Under the pieces are notes generated by a model. It searched no databases and was not told the DNA's origin. It worked only from the letters and a program-made list of their open reading frames with translations. Shown here piece after piece: positions 7,911 to 17,346 of a stretch of DNA of 64,000 nucleotides; the stretch's first letter is position 1, and each line of letters starts with the position of its first letter. The translations under genes were made by a program, and so were the position numbers. The DNA comes from Methanobacterium paludis (GTDB lineage Archaea; Methanobacteriota; Methanobacteria; Methanobacteriales; Methanobacteriaceae): the NCBI RefSeq assembly GCF_000214725.1, contig NC_015574.1, positions 558,001-622,000 on the forward strand, written 5' to 3'.

Positions 7911-8184
7911 GTAAATCTATAAGTTAAACTTGGTTAAATCTCTAAATTTACCCTAACCTGTCATTGGGGAAAAATTTTATTTTTTTTTTAAATTCAATGA
8001 AAACTTATGAAATCTCCTAAAAAAGGTTAAGTTTATTAAAGAAATGATAGTTAGAATTGTACTTACATCCTAATTATTTAATCATTTAATACAATTTAAA
8101 AGAATTTACTATCCGTATTGAAATTAATAAGCAGATATAAATAATTTATTAGACTAACTTAGAAAGTAAACGGAGATTAATATA
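7911..8184. other. Gap between feoB and the exported-protein gene
   Basis: A T10 tract at about 7980-7989 follows feoB and is a plausible archaeal U-rich terminator. At the right end a TATA element (GATATAAATAAT near 8134-8145) and GGAGAT at about 8172-8177 serve the next gene. Nothing else is evident. Confidence 0.4.
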
Positions 8185-9006
8185 ATGTCAAAGTTAACAA
8201 AATTATTGATAATTATTGCGGCGTTTTTAGCAATAGTTATTGGCTATTCCTATGCTGCTGCAGCAAATGGTCCTGTAGAACCGTTAGGAAGAGCAGCATT
8301 TGTTAAATTTATGAATCCTGATTTTTATCCCGGACATCCTCATTCCCAGCTCCTTGCTAAATATGCAGAAGATCGTGGATCCCAGTGTGCACTTGTTGTA
8401 CACTTTGCAGGAAGCTCGAGTTACAAAAGTTACCAGCAAGGTGACGTCTACATAATTGAAATGGGATTTGTAGATTCAGCCGGTGCAAAAGAAGATATAG
8501 ATTGGGGGCAGGCGATTCAATACTTCTTATTTGGAGTTCCAGATGACAAATGGACTTATAGGGTAAATGGTATAGAATTCAGCAACTTCACAGACGCCAT
8601 GAATGAAGTTACAAAAGAAGCGCAGGAACATGGTCAGGTGGGACCAATTCCAATGGTTTGGCATGGAAGTGCCAGAGCTGGAAGTCCTATAATCAATCCC
8701 GGCTGCGGATTCCCACTCTACTACTACATATGCTGGAAGGAGTACGGTCGTTTTGCAGCATACTACTACGTGGTTCAAGGACTGATATTCCCATATCTCA
8801 ACAGCCCATTCGCACAATATGAATTGACAAACGCTCAGCAACTCCAGACTGCTTACACATCCGATCGTTTGGATTATACTGTACTCAGTACGAGTGAAAA
8901 ACAGGGAATTAACCAATCTTTGACGAATTCTGCGCTGTTCCCGAGTGTTTATCAGGAAATAGTTTCACAAACCGAAACTCCACAGGCTGCAGTTAACTAC
9001 GATTGA
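8185..9006 (+). CDS. Exported protein of unknown function
   Basis: The 273-residue product has a clear Sec-type signal peptide (Lys-rich start, then LLIIIAAFLAIVIGYSYAAAA), so the mature part lies outside the cell or attached to its surface. The mature domain is rich in Tyr, Phe and Gly, with stretches such as CGFPLYYYICWKEYG and FAAYYYVVQG and three cysteines. GGAGAT precedes the ATG. It stands alone between the iron operon and a leftward gene. I recognise no characterised domain. The aromatic richness might suit a wall-associated or binding protein, but that is only a guess. Confidence 0.6.
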   Translation: MSKLTKLLIIIAAFLAIVIGYSYAAAANGPVEPLGRAAFVKFMNPDFYPGHPHSQLLAKYAEDRGSQCALVVHFAGSSSYKSYQQGDVYIIEMGFVDSAGAKEDIDWGQAIQYFLFGVPDDKWTYRVNGIEFSNFTDAMNEVTKEAQEHGQVGPIPMVWHGSARAGSPIINPGCGFPLYYYICWKEYGRFAAYYYVVQGLIFPYLNSPFAQYELTNAQQLQTAYTSDRLDYTVLSTSEKQGINQSLTNSALFPSVYQEIVSQTETPQAAVNYD

Positions 9007-9405
9007 ATAAAAAATAAATAAATCCATTTTTTATTCCTTTTTTTTAATTTATTCCTTTTTTAAGAAGATCTTTTTTGTTGAACTTGTTAAAAGGACTTTT
9101 AGATGCATAGTTTTAGCAGACTCCAATTTAACGGAAATAGAATTTACACTAAAAATTCTAAATCAGCTAACCTATAAAATCTAAAACTACCATAAAAAGT
9201 GTATATACTCTAAAAGAATAATCTAAAAGGACTTTTTTTATTCAATAATTGGGAATGAGTTTAAAAATGATTTTTAATTCGTAATTTTTAATTTATGAAA
9301 TGACTTTTTTTACGGTAAAGACAAATCTTTTAATGAATGATGTTTTTTCATATAGCTTTTGATAAATGACGTTTTTCTACTAAAAAAATAAATTAAGGAA
9401 TATTT
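9007..9405. other. Convergent intergenic region with T-rich terminators
   Basis: The 399 bases separate two convergent genes. The left part has several T6-T8 runs (ATTTTTTATTCC, CCTTTTTTTTAATT) suited to transcription termination. A TATA-like GTGTATATACTC near 9199-9210 has no gene behind it. AAAAGGACTTTT occurs twice (about 9091 and 9226). No open frame of note. Confidence 0.35.
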
Positions 9406-10761
9406 TCAGATCATTTCCTTGATAACAGCTGCAATGGTTTTAAGAAGCATAGGGCCGTCCATCTGCATCTGTCGGAAGATGTAACCTGGTCGGAGGTAGA
9501 ATTTACGAAAAGCTGTGTTTTGCATCTTTTTAAGCTCTTCTAAGGAGCATTCCATGGTTTCCAGAATAGGGGAAATGAGTGTGTATTTGGACCAATCTTT
9601 GACCTTGATCAGGTTCTTCTCCAGTGTCTGCTGGTAAAACCTGGTTCCAGGATATGGTGTGGCCAGGCTGAAAACAGCGTAGGATGGGTTCAACTCTTTC
9701 ACAAATTTCACAGTCCTTTTTATACTCTCTTTGGTGTCTCCGGGCATTCCCAGCACAACCGAAGCAATGGTACGCATTTTCTCTTTTTTGGAAAGTTCGA
9801 ACGCACTTCGAATCTTTGCAATACTTGTGTTTTTATTCACCTCATCAAGAACCTGTTGATCTGCAGATTCTACACCCATAAACATGGCAATACATCCAGC
9901 TTCCCTCATCTGCTTTATTACATCCCCTGATAAAGTATCTACCCGGGCAGTGCATCCCCAAAGTACATCAAGGTCCCTTTTTTTGATCTCTTCACATATT
10001 TCAAGCACCCTCTTCCTGCGTAGTGTGAAAGTGTCATCCATGAAGGCTATGGTTCCCACATTATGGTCCTTTACAAGGTGCTCCATCTCATCCACAACAT
10101 TTTTTGGAGATCTTAAACGCAGTTTAGGCCCGTGAAGGGCAGCAGAAGCGCAAAAAGAGCATTGCATGGGACAGCCGCGGGTGGTGATCATGGTGGACAT
10201 GTTGGTTTTCATGTTGAAGAGTTTGTAATGATCCATTGGAAGCAAGTGTCTTGCAGGGAATGGTAAATTGTCCAGGTCAGTTATGGGCGGACGTACGGGT
10301 GTAACCGTATCTTTAAATGCTATTCCTTTAACTTCAGCTAGATCACCACCATTTTCCAGGGTTTTCACAAGGTCAAGCATGGTGTACTCTCCCTCACCTC
10401 TGACCACCACGTCGACAGAATCACTCTCTAAAACTTCCTCATAGTTGAAGGTCGGATGGTAACCACCCATTACAATTACAGTATCTGGACAGGTCTTTCT
10501 TGTTATATCTGCACTTTTCAAGGCCTGACTTATTGTGGGAGTTAAGGCAGTGATGGCCACAACATCCGGTGGAGCCATCTTAAGTTCAGCTTCCAGATCT
10601 TCCCAGGTCATTTCCAGGGCAGAAGCATCTATAATGCTCACGTTGATTCCATTTTCTTCAAGAACAGCTGCCATATAAGCGATTCCAAGAGGCGGGGCCA
10701 CCACTCCTATGAATTTGTACTTGGAACTAGTTTGGGGTGGATTTATAAATGTTACTTTCAT
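9406..10761 (-). CDS. B12-binding domain radical SAM protein
   Basis: The 451-residue protein has an N-terminal cobalamin-binding Rossmann domain (about 1-140) and a radical SAM core with the Fe-S motif C197-x3-C201-x2-C204 (GCPMQCSFC). GVESADQQVLDEVNK is the usual later SAM-barrel block. The architecture is that of the BchE/HpnJ class, which performs methylations and cyclisations on varied lipids or cofactors. No neighbour identifies the substrate, although the next gene across the divergent promoter region is an isoprenoid-reductase-like flavoprotein. Archaeal lipid or cofactor modification is possible but unproven. Confidence 0.88.
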   Translation of the reverse strand: MKVTFINPPQTSSKYKFIGVVAPPLGIAYMAAVLEENGINVSIIDASALEMTWEDLEAELKMAPPDVVAITALTPTISQALKSADITRKTCPDTVIVMGGYHPTFNYEEVLESDSVDVVVRGEGEYTMLDLVKTLENGGDLAEVKGIAFKDTVTPVRPPITDLDNLPFPARHLLPMDHYKLFNMKTNMSTMITTRGCPMQCSFCASAALHGPKLRLRSPKNVVDEMEHLVKDHNVGTIAFMDDTFTLRRKRVLEICEEIKKRDLDVLWGCTARVDTLSGDVIKQMREAGCIAMFMGVESADQQVLDEVNKNTSIAKIRSAFELSKKEKMRTIASVVLGMPGDTKESIKRTVKFVKELNPSYAVFSLATPYPGTRFYQQTLEKNLIKVKDWSKYTLISPILETMECSLEELKKMQNTAFRKFYLRPGYIFRQMQMDGPMLLKTIAAVIKEMI

Positions 10762-11015
10762 TTATTCACCTGTTTTCATTTATTTACACATATCTATAAT
10801 CTATTTAAGTTTTAATAACTTGAACTATTTATGTACTGAAGTTTCTATACTTAAAACCTTTGAAACTAAATTGTAAAACATTACAGAGTATGAAAATTTT
10901 TATTCGTGAGGCATACAAAGCTGTGGAGCCCAAGTTATAGATAAAATTCACAACATATAAAGGGTCATGTTTTCATGTTAAATAAAATAAATAATACTCA
11001 TTGGGTGAATTAAAA

Positions 11016-12053
11016 ATGTACGATGTATTAGTGGTAGGTACAGGACCTGCAGGGTGTATGACAGCAAAAATGACGGCTGAAGCGGGTTATAAAGTTTTAT
11101 TAGTGGAAAAGATGCAGTTACCGCGGGAAAAATCCTGTTCAGGCATCTTAATAAAAAAATCAATCGATATGGTTGAAGGTGAATTTGGAAAAATACCTGA
11201 TGCTGTTTTATGCAGACCCACTAAAAATAAGGGAATTATCATTAATGATGAGGAAAATAGGGTCTTTAAATTTGAAAGCGAAGGTCTTAACGTATGGAGA
11301 AACCTGTTTGACCAATGGTTGGTTTCAGGGGCAGAGAATGCTGGTGTTGAATTTAGACAGTCAACTGCAGTTATCTCCTGTGAGGAAATGCAGGATCATG
11401 TGCTGGTCACGTTGCAGGGCAACGAGATCTATCATGAAAGAGCAAAGATCGTTGTTGCAGGTGATGGAGCAGCCAGTAACCTTAAAAAGAACCTTTTGAA
11501 GACACAGGACAGTTATATTTTTACTTATCAAACCTTCTGCAGCGGCACCGTAGATCTGGACTACAACTTTTTCCATGCCTTCATGCAACCCCAGTTATCC
11601 CAGTACGATGCATGGTTCAATGTAAAAGATGATTTTCTAATTTTTGGGATAGCTGTCAAGGATTTCAACAAAATAAAAGGTTATCATGAGAAGTTTCTCT
11701 CATTTCTTGCTTCAAACTTCAAAGCTGAAATAAAATCATTTGTTAAAGGGGAAGTAGGCATAATGCCTTGTGTTCTACCTGAATACCGTGTTGATTTAGG
11801 AATAGGAAGGGTGTTATTTGTAGGTGAAGCCGCCAATTTTCTTAATCCTATTGGAGAAGGAATATCAAGTGCACTTGCAAGTGGTTATGCTGCAGCAGAA
11901 GCAATAAAATCTACATATGACGTAAGTGAGGATGTTGATGTGCCGGCCTTGTTAAATGCTTATGAAAAGAATGTTGAACCGGATAAACAGTACATGATCA
12001 GGCAGTGGAAACTCTTAGCCAGAATTTCTCCCAAATTCTCCCATCTGGGATAG
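11016..12053 (+). CDS. Geranylgeranyl reductase family flavoprotein
   Basis: This is an FAD-dependent oxidoreductase of about 345 residues. The FAD motif GTGPAGCMTA is near residue 8, followed by VEK, PREKSCSGIL and the second FAD block FVGEAANFLNPIGEGISSA. Relatives reduce the double bonds of geranylgeranyl chains in archaeal membrane lipids, though many paralogues have unknown substrates. I place the start at the ATG at 11016, because GGGTGA lies 7 bases upstream at 11003-11008; a TTG at 11001 is in frame but overlaps the approach to that site. It faces the radical SAM gene across a 250-base divergent promoter region. Confidence 0.85.
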   Translation: MYDVLVVGTGPAGCMTAKMTAEAGYKVLLVEKMQLPREKSCSGILIKKSIDMVEGEFGKIPDAVLCRPTKNKGIIINDEENRVFKFESEGLNVWRNLFDQWLVSGAENAGVEFRQSTAVISCEEMQDHVLVTLQGNEIYHERAKIVVAGDGAASNLKKNLLKTQDSYIFTYQTFCSGTVDLDYNFFHAFMQPQLSQYDAWFNVKDDFLIFGIAVKDFNKIKGYHEKFLSFLASNFKAEIKSFVKGEVGIMPCVLPEYRVDLGIGRVLFVGEAANFLNPIGEGISSALASGYAAAEAIKSTYDVSEDVDVPALLNAYEKNVEPDKQYMIRQWKLLARISPKFSHLG

Positions 12054-12199
12054 ACAATATCCTTTAAAAAAGTGCTCCTAATGTTCTATGTGGAGTTGTG
12101 TGATTTAAATAAATGATAATTCCCAATAAAATTAGGGATAACGGAATTCCTATAAAATAACCTGATCTGGAGTTAGGTGGCCATTTTCCTTTAGGATGT

Positions 12200-12487
12200 T
12201 TATGGTAAGCCATCTATCATGTTATATACGGTTGTTGTTGGTTTTGACCCTACTTTCTGGAAGAGTGCAATTGCAGCAGGAATTTCTACTTCACTTCTCC
12301 TCTTTTCAAGGGCTTCTTTACTTTCCCACACACATTCAATTACATAAATCTCAGTTTCTTTACTATCATTCAATAGATAAGAGGCTATCAAACCGTCAGG
12401 CAAATGTTTCAAAGATCTATAAGCTGCTTCAAACTCGTCTGATTTAGAAGAAGGAACATTTCCCTTAACAAATGTTATAACTTCCAT
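12200..12487 (-). CDS. Antibiotic biosynthesis monooxygenase (ABM)-like small protein
   Basis: The 95-residue protein has the length and pattern of the dimeric ferredoxin-like ABM fold: beta strand VITFVKGNV, helix with EFEAAYRSL, a central strand EIYVIECVWESKEALEKRR and a C-terminal helix. Family members include quinol and haem monooxygenases and many uncharacterised proteins. No haem ligand or catalytic residue can be named with confidence. It is transcribed alone, convergent with the preceding flavoprotein gene. Confidence 0.6.
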   Translation of the reverse strand: MEVITFVKGNVPSSKSDEFEAAYRSLKHLPDGLIASYLLNDSKETEIYVIECVWESKEALEKRRSEVEIPAAIALFQKVGSKPTTTVYNMIDGLP

Positions 12488-12597
12488 ATTATCACCCTTA
12501 ATTTATCTGTATTTTGTAGAATTAATAATTAAAGATAGAGAATTAATCTATTAAATGCCTAATTTTAAGAATTAATTTCCTTTACCCGGGCCATATG

Positions 12598-12718
12598 GCT
12601 GCAAGTTTGAAAATTTAATTTTCTATCATAGTTATTGAGCTGCAGTTTGAGAATTAATTCTTTATCAGGTTTATGGAGTTACAGTTTGAGAGTTAAATTT
12701 TTTTATCAAGTACATGAT
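12598..12718. repeat. Degenerate tandem repeat, about 40 bp x 3
   Basis: Three imperfect units start at 12598, 12639 and 12678. Each carries G(C/T)TGCAGTTTGAGA-like sequence followed by an A/T-rich tail with TTTATCA; a partial fourth (TGTTGAGAATTATTTTCATG) follows. They lie in the noncoding stretch upstream of the ABM-like gene and downstream of the RNase HIII gene. Confidence 0.5.
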
Positions 12719-12764
12719 GTTGAGAATTATTTTCATGTTTAAACAGTTGATAAGTAACAAGAAA

Positions 12765-13616
12765 TCATTTCAAATCTTTTAAACATTTTTTAACATTTTT
12801 AAAGTGAATTTTTCCTACTTCAGGAAGTAGCTCCCGTTTTATATCTTCGGGTTTAGATTTTCTAAGATCGATGTTGTATTTTCTGTTTAATTTGTCTACT
12901 TCATTTTCAAAAATGTATTTAGCTATAATGCTGGCTGCTGCAACAGCAGTTTCAGATTCAGCCCCTGATTTTTGAATGATTTTGAGGTTGGTTTTATCAA
13001 CCTTTTCAAGTCTGTAATGGGTTTTTTCAAAATCAAACTTGTCGATGACCACTTTAGCTTTTTTAAACTGGATTTTTTCTAAAAGATCTTGAATTACAGC
13101 AGAATGAGCCCATGCCATCATATCGTTAAGGTTTTTATTTTCCCTCCGGAATCTGGAGTAGAGATCGTTGTACTTTTTGGGCCTTAATACAATTGAGCGA
13201 TGTTCAAAACTCATTTTTTTAAGTTCTTCGGCAATTTCCATTAATTTCGTTTTCTTAATGGTTTTACTGTCCCTGACTCCCAACTTTCTTAAGTTCAATA
13301 TGTCCTCTGCCGACAGGGCTGTTGCAACCACAACCAGAGGGCCGTACCATTCCCCTTTGCCAGTTTCATCCGAACCTAAAATATAATCGTATACTTCTTC
13401 TCTTTCCAAAATAGCATTAGTTACCCTTTTAGAATCTTCACTGCCGTTATGAACCAGTTTACCTGATTTATAAAGGACTATGCTGATATTTCCGTCTTTA
13501 ACACGTAGTAATTCGTATTCAGTAGTAGAAGTAGCTTTTTTTAATCCTCTCTGTGAAATAAAACTTTTTAAGTTCTCGATTTCATGTGCATTGAGAGTTA
13601 GGGATGTTACCTTCAT
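12765..13616 (-). CDS. rnhC: Ribonuclease HIII
   Basis: RNase HIII cleaves the RNA strand of RNA-DNA hybrids. The 283-residue protein has the class's N-terminal TBP-like substrate-binding domain (about residues 1-80, DUF3378 type) and then the catalytic domain beginning GSDETGKGEWYGPLVV, where Asp and Glu-Gly form part of the acidic metal site. KVVIDKFD and SIIAKYIFE are later conserved blocks. RNase HIII is better known from bacteria, whereas archaea typically rely on RNase HII, so its presence is of interest. A decayed copy of the gene lies immediately upstream on the same strand. Confidence 0.9.
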   Translation of the reverse strand: MKVTSLTLNAHEIENLKSFISQRGLKKATSTTEYELLRVKDGNISIVLYKSGKLVHNGSEDSKRVTNAILEREEVYDYILGSDETGKGEWYGPLVVVATALSAEDILNLRKLGVRDSKTIKKTKLMEIAEELKKMSFEHRSIVLRPKKYNDLYSRFRRENKNLNDMMAWAHSAVIQDLLEKIQFKKAKVVIDKFDFEKTHYRLEKVDKTNLKIIQKSGAESETAVAAASIIAKYIFENEVDKLNRKYNIDLRKSKPEDIKRELLPEVGKIHFKNVKKCLKDLK

Positions 13617-13790
13617 GTAATTGGTTATATATGGTTTTGTTATTACCTTTTTTTATCTATCAAAAAATGTTTATTTTCTTTATAATGCTTTTTTTTCTTT
13701 AAATAGCATCACGGAGTGTATATTTGCCCTTGCATTTTATAACAGTATCTTGTTTAATATGCTCCTTAAGCTAAGAGAAGGGTTTTCTAT

Positions 13791-14077
13791 TTAAATTGGA
13801 GGGTATCTTCTTACAAACCAGTGGATTTCAGAAGAACCTAAATGTGATTGGATATTTCTTCTCTTTCCAAAATAGCGTTAATTACCATTTTAGAATCATC
13901 ACTGCCGTTATGAACCAGTTTGCCAGATTTATAAAGGGTAATACTGATTGTACCGTCCTTAACACGCAGTAATTCATATTCATTGATGGGATCAGCCTTT
14001 TCTAACCCTTTTTTTGAAATAAAACTTTTTAAGTTCTCGATTTCAGGTGCTTTAATGGTTAGGGATGTTATCTTCAT
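13791..14077 (-). pseudogene. Decayed second copy of the RNase HIII gene
   Basis: The first 79 codons encode a clear duplicate of the neighbouring RNase HIII N-terminal domain (SLTIKAPEIENLKSFISKKG; YELLRVKDGTISITLYKSGK). The frame then stops at 13838. Restoring one T in ATTTAG gives ILGSSEIHWF, which still aligns with ILGSDETGKGEWYG of the intact gene but has lost the catalytic Asp. After that homology fades. The copy is thus frameshifted and has no catalytic domain. The surviving part could still make a free-standing TBP-like domain, so a reduced function is not excluded. Confidence 0.7.
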
Positions 14078-14221
14078 ACCGATTATTTATGTCTGATTTT
14101 ATTATTATTTGTTTTTATTGTATGAAAATCATGAAAACATTTCATTTTCTTTTAATGAACTATTTCCTTTAAGCTTCTTTAAATATCTAATAAAAGGGTT
14201 TTATTTGTTTATAAACTTTTT

Positions 14222-14785
14222 TTATGGTAATATATCATACTCCTTTAAGAGAGCATAAAGTTGTGGTCTTTTAATAACTCTGAATGTTTTATAAACCTCA
14301 ATTATTCCTTTTAAAAATTTAGATAGAGCAGACGCAACTTCATAAATTCCAATAAATTGGATTGCAGATAGGAGCAGGGATATCAGACCAGTCACGCTGA
14401 AACTTAGATTAACATTAACTATGTCCATAAAATGATTGATAAGGAGGTTCACAACTAAAAAAAGCCCTAAACCAACGATAAACTGAACTGTGGCTACGAG
14501 AAATGATTCACCTGCAATTACCATTGATGTTTTTACTTTTTCATGTAAATCACTCATTGCTATTATGTAGGTAAAAATTAAAAGAGATAAAGTGGCTGAA
14601 CTCAAAACAAAAACTTCAACAAGGCTTAAAATCTGATCAGAATTATGCAATGCAAAATTACTATTGATCCACGGTGTTACGAAAATTATGACAAATATAA
14701 AACTCAGATAAGGAGATATTAAATTAATGATTTTGTAAAAAAATCTTATAAGATATGTTACATTAAGTTTTGGATTCCTGTTCAT
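14222..14785 (-). CDS. Small multi-spanning membrane protein, unknown function
   Basis: About 187 residues with four hydrophobic segments (around YLSFIFVIIFVTPW, LSLLIFTYIIAMS, FIVGLGLFLVVNLLI and LISLLLSAIQFIGIYEVASAL) and a basic C-terminal tail. I choose the ATG at 14785 because GGAGAT stands upstream of it with a suitable gap; an in-frame TTG at 14794 lies too near that site. No recognisable family. It stands alone between the RNase HIII relic and a repeat-bearing gap. Confidence 0.6.
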   Translation of the reverse strand: MNRNPKLNVTYLIRFFYKIINLISPYLSFIFVIIFVTPWINSNFALHNSDQILSLVEVFVLSSATLSLLIFTYIIAMSDLHEKVKTSMVIAGESFLVATVQFIVGLGLFLVVNLLINHFMDIVNVNLSFSVTGLISLLLSAIQFIGIYEVASALSKFLKGIIEVYKTFRVIKRPQLYALLKEYDILP

Positions 14786-14843
14786 TAGGGTCAAATCTCC
14801 ATTTTAGAATTTTAAATTCATTTTTTAGATGTTTTATAGTACC

Positions 14844-14881
14844 TTATTCTAATTAAAATGGTTTATTCTAATTAAAATGGT
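14844..14881. repeat. 19-bp tandem duplication
   Basis: TTATTCTAATTAAAATGGT occurs twice head to tail (14844-14862 and 14863-14881), upstream of the small membrane protein gene. It is one of several short intergenic tandem duplications in the window. Confidence 0.8.
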
Positions 14882-15160
14882 CAAATTTTCATGATACATG
14901 TTTTAACAATTTTTATCATGCATAGGATCGATACTTAAATTCAAGAATTTTTATTTAAAATAAGATATAAAAAGAGTTTTTCCCAAGTCCCACCAGATTT
15001 GTACCCAATTTTTTTTATTCATTTCCTGCTTGGATCATTCAATAATGAATTTGATCTTTTCTGTATTTGGACTCGGTTAGAACAGATGGTCTATCCCGTT
15101 AAAAAAACATTTTTTAATGTAATTTTTAGCAATTTTCATCATCAAAAAGACTGAAAACCA

Positions 15161-15180
15161 CTAAAAAAATATTTTTTTAG
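15161..15180 (-). terminator. Possible terminator hairpin after the PsbP-like gene
   Basis: CTAAAAAAATATTTTTTTAG is a perfect 20-bp inverted repeat about 130 bases past the leftward PsbP-like gene. Its T run would produce the U-rich tail that archaeal RNA polymerase terminates on. Low certainty, given the A/T richness. Confidence 0.3.
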
Positions 15181-15311
15181 GTTGTCTAATAATTCAAAAT
15201 CTGTGAAAATTAAGAGCAAAAATAGCTTTAAATTTAAAAATAAACAAAATTTGTATGTCAAAATATTAGTGGAAATCCTAATTTTATAAAAAAATAAAAA
15301 ATGGGGTTGTT

Positions 15312-15947
15312 TTAGTCCACTTTTATGGTGGAAATTATTTTTTGGAACGTTGGAATTGAATCCTCGAAAACACTGGAATTTTGAGTTAGATCGGTACCGT
15401 TTTGTGCTGTTGTATCTGTCTCTACTACCGATGTTGGATTGAACTGCAGCATGTACGCCATCTGATCCTTTATAATTATTGCGAAGAATGTTTCTGAGCT
15501 TGTGTTGTCCGGGTTTGTGAAGTTCACTAACATCTCGTTGACGATTAAGCCGTTGATGTTTGTAGTGTTTTCACTGAGTATTGTTGCATTTGAATCCTTC
15601 AAATCTTCTTTATTCCGGTCTAAGAAGTTCTGAGCGGAGTTTGCACCGAAATCAGATAAACTGTACTTCTGGACCATAAGGTCGTAACTTCCATCTGACG
15701 AGCTTAAAGATCCAAGGGTAGTTCCAGACAATATACCAATGAAATCCCCTGCTAAAATTTCATCCATAATACCTGAAGATTCAGACCAATCCTGAGGATA
15801 CTCAAAACTTATTCCTCCATTTGAAAAGGTTTTGGTTCCATTTGAATTTGCAGATGCCGTGATAATAGGTGCAGTAAATTTAACCACTAAAAGTATCGTT
15901 AACAAGATTAATCCAAAGATAACCAAGGCTGCTCTCTTTTTATCCAT
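15312..15947 (-). CDS. Exported PsbP-like protein
   Basis: The 211-residue protein has an N-terminal membrane anchor or signal segment (LVIFGLILLTILLVVKFTAPIITASA) and a domain that starts FSNGGISFEYPQDWSE, the opening typical of PsbP/DUF1795-like folds. These proteins in methanogens are exported, with unknown ligands. A paralogous lipoprotein lies at 21845-22393 (FSEEGLTFDYHESW), and a decayed piece of this gene's 5' end and promoter recurs at about 19945-20035. The gene seems to belong to a small, duplicating family in this region. Confidence 0.7.
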   Translation of the reverse strand: MDKKRAALVIFGLILLTILLVVKFTAPIITASANSNGTKTFSNGGISFEYPQDWSESSGIMDEILAGDFIGILSGTTLGSLSSSDGSYDLMVQKYSLSDFGANSAQNFLDRNKEDLKDSNATILSENTTNINGLIVNEMLVNFTNPDNTSSETFFAIIIKDQMAYMLQFNPTSVVETDTTAQNGTDLTQNSSVFEDSIPTFQKIISTIKVD

Positions 15948-16192
15948 AATAAAACACCAAATATTAATATAATCAACTCATATTTAAAGTTATTATTCAA
16001 GGAAGTCAAAAAAAAGTTTAATATGAGTTTACAGAGGAGCTAACAATTTTGTTGTACATTTGTTTTACTATTAAAGAAAACTAGTTAAGCCGTAGATCGA
16101 AGAATACAAAATTAAAAGGTGTTTTGTTCTATTATGTTGAAAAACGAACTTCTACATGCAGAATATCATTATAATTCTTTAGTTTTTCTGGT

Positions 16193-17137
16193 TTAAGGAA
16201 CTGAAACTGTTATGTTATTTCCAGTATAAGATTTTAGAATATCGTAGTAGGTTATATCCCATTTGGTCCCAGTGTACTTTGCATCAACAAGTGTGTAATA
16301 TGAATTCCATTTAAACTGTTTAACCACTGGGAGGTTATTTGCAATGTTTATAGCATTTTGGGCAGAACTATAGTTACCATTTTCAATTGAAGGAGTATTA
16401 AATGTTCTAACATTTGATTCCTGATCAGACCATGTATTATATTCTGATACAATATAACTGCTGTTTTGAGCATTAATTTTCACAACATTCCATTCGAACA
16501 TATCAGTGGTAGGATAAACAGATATTTGATTGTAATTCCCATTTAATGTAGGAGTTTCGTTTTCAAGAACATTAAATTTCTCGCATGCCCTTATCCCTCC
16601 AAATGATATTAGGATAATCATGAAAATGGCCATAGCAGCTTTTTTATACTTGTAATCCAGTTTCAAATATAAGATAATTAGTACTATGGCTGCAATTATG
16701 ATGGTTAAACCATCTAAAGATTGATAGATTCCAGCTGCGTATCTTGTAACTGAAAATGGAAAGAACAGAGGAATTCCTAGTGTTGTGAGATAATCCAGGA
16801 ATAGATGGATTAGAACACCAAAATATGCAATTGCAATGGTGGTTTTTGTAAACTTTACGGATATGTCACGTCGTATTAGGTTGCTGATAAATCCATTCAC
16901 CTGTTTTCTTGATATTACATACAAGAAGATGGTAGATGTTACCAAACCAAAGATAAAAGAATGTGTAATTCCCCTGTGTGAAAAAATGAAAAACTGTGGA
17001 GCTAAAATACCAATCCAAGCCACAAAGATGGTATCAAAATCCGGTGAAATTCCACCAAAACCTCCTGCAAGTTTATTCTTACTTTTCACAGCGACTAATA
17101 TTATGTATGGAACCAGAAAATGTGTAATTAAATCCAT
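16193..17137 (-). CDS. Membrane-bound metal-dependent hydrolase, YdjM type
   Basis: The 314-residue protein begins MDLITHFLVPY, has GGISPDFDTIF and then FSHRGITHSFIFG. His, Asp and HRG-x-THS are the invariant residues of the YdjM/DUF457 family, thought to form a metal site facing the membrane. About five membrane segments fill the first 190 residues. The C-terminal 120 residues form a hydrophilic, Asn/Thr/Tyr-rich domain, probably outside the cell. In the family the reaction is unknown. The ATG at 17137 is the only good start. Confidence 0.8.
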   Translation of the reverse strand: MDLITHFLVPYIILVAVKSKNKLAGGFGGISPDFDTIFVAWIGILAPQFFIFSHRGITHSFIFGLVTSTIFLYVISRKQVNGFISNLIRRDISVKFTKTTIAIAYFGVLIHLFLDYLTTLGIPLFFPFSVTRYAAGIYQSLDGLTIIIAAIVLIILYLKLDYKYKKAAMAIFMIILISFGGIRACEKFNVLENETPTLNGNYNQISVYPTTDMFEWNVVKINAQNSSYIVSEYNTWSDQESNVRTFNTPSIENGNYSSAQNAINIANNLPVVKQFKWNSYYTLVDAKYTGTKWDITYYDILKSYTGNNITVSVP

Positions 17138-17336
17138 AGTTTATTCACCATAAGTTGAAATGTGTAACCTGCGAATTATTGAGAGTTTTTAATTGAATTC
17201 CAATTGATATAAATTAAATGTGTTCTTCAAAGAATTAATGTGTTCTCAAAGGATCTTTAATTTTAGTTGTGATATTGTATTTTCATCATGCAAAAAATGG
17301 ATAATATTTTATCTTTTAAATCTTATTGGATATATT

Positions 17337-17342
17337 GGTGAG
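17337..17342 (+). promoter_or_regulatory. Ribosome binding site of a 15-codon leader frame
   Basis: GGTGAG lies 4 bases before the ATG at 17347. It is stronger than anything ahead of the following TPR-gene ATG at 17391, so ribosomes probably enter here first. Confidence 0.5.
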
Positions 17343-17346
17343 ATAC

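Larger units (their letters stand above)
14795..15311. other. 517-base intergenic region
   Basis: No open frame is credible. It contains a 19-bp perfect tandem duplication (14844-14881) and a 20-bp palindrome of A and T runs at 15161-15180, the latter placed to end leftward transcription from the PsbP-like gene. The remainder is A/T-rich without further structure that I can see. Confidence 0.4.

Noticed and set aside
9199..9230. TATA element GTGTATATACTC as the promoter of a small RNA
   Set aside because: No conserved or structured sequence follows it, and the gap is A/T-rich enough to yield such motifs by chance.
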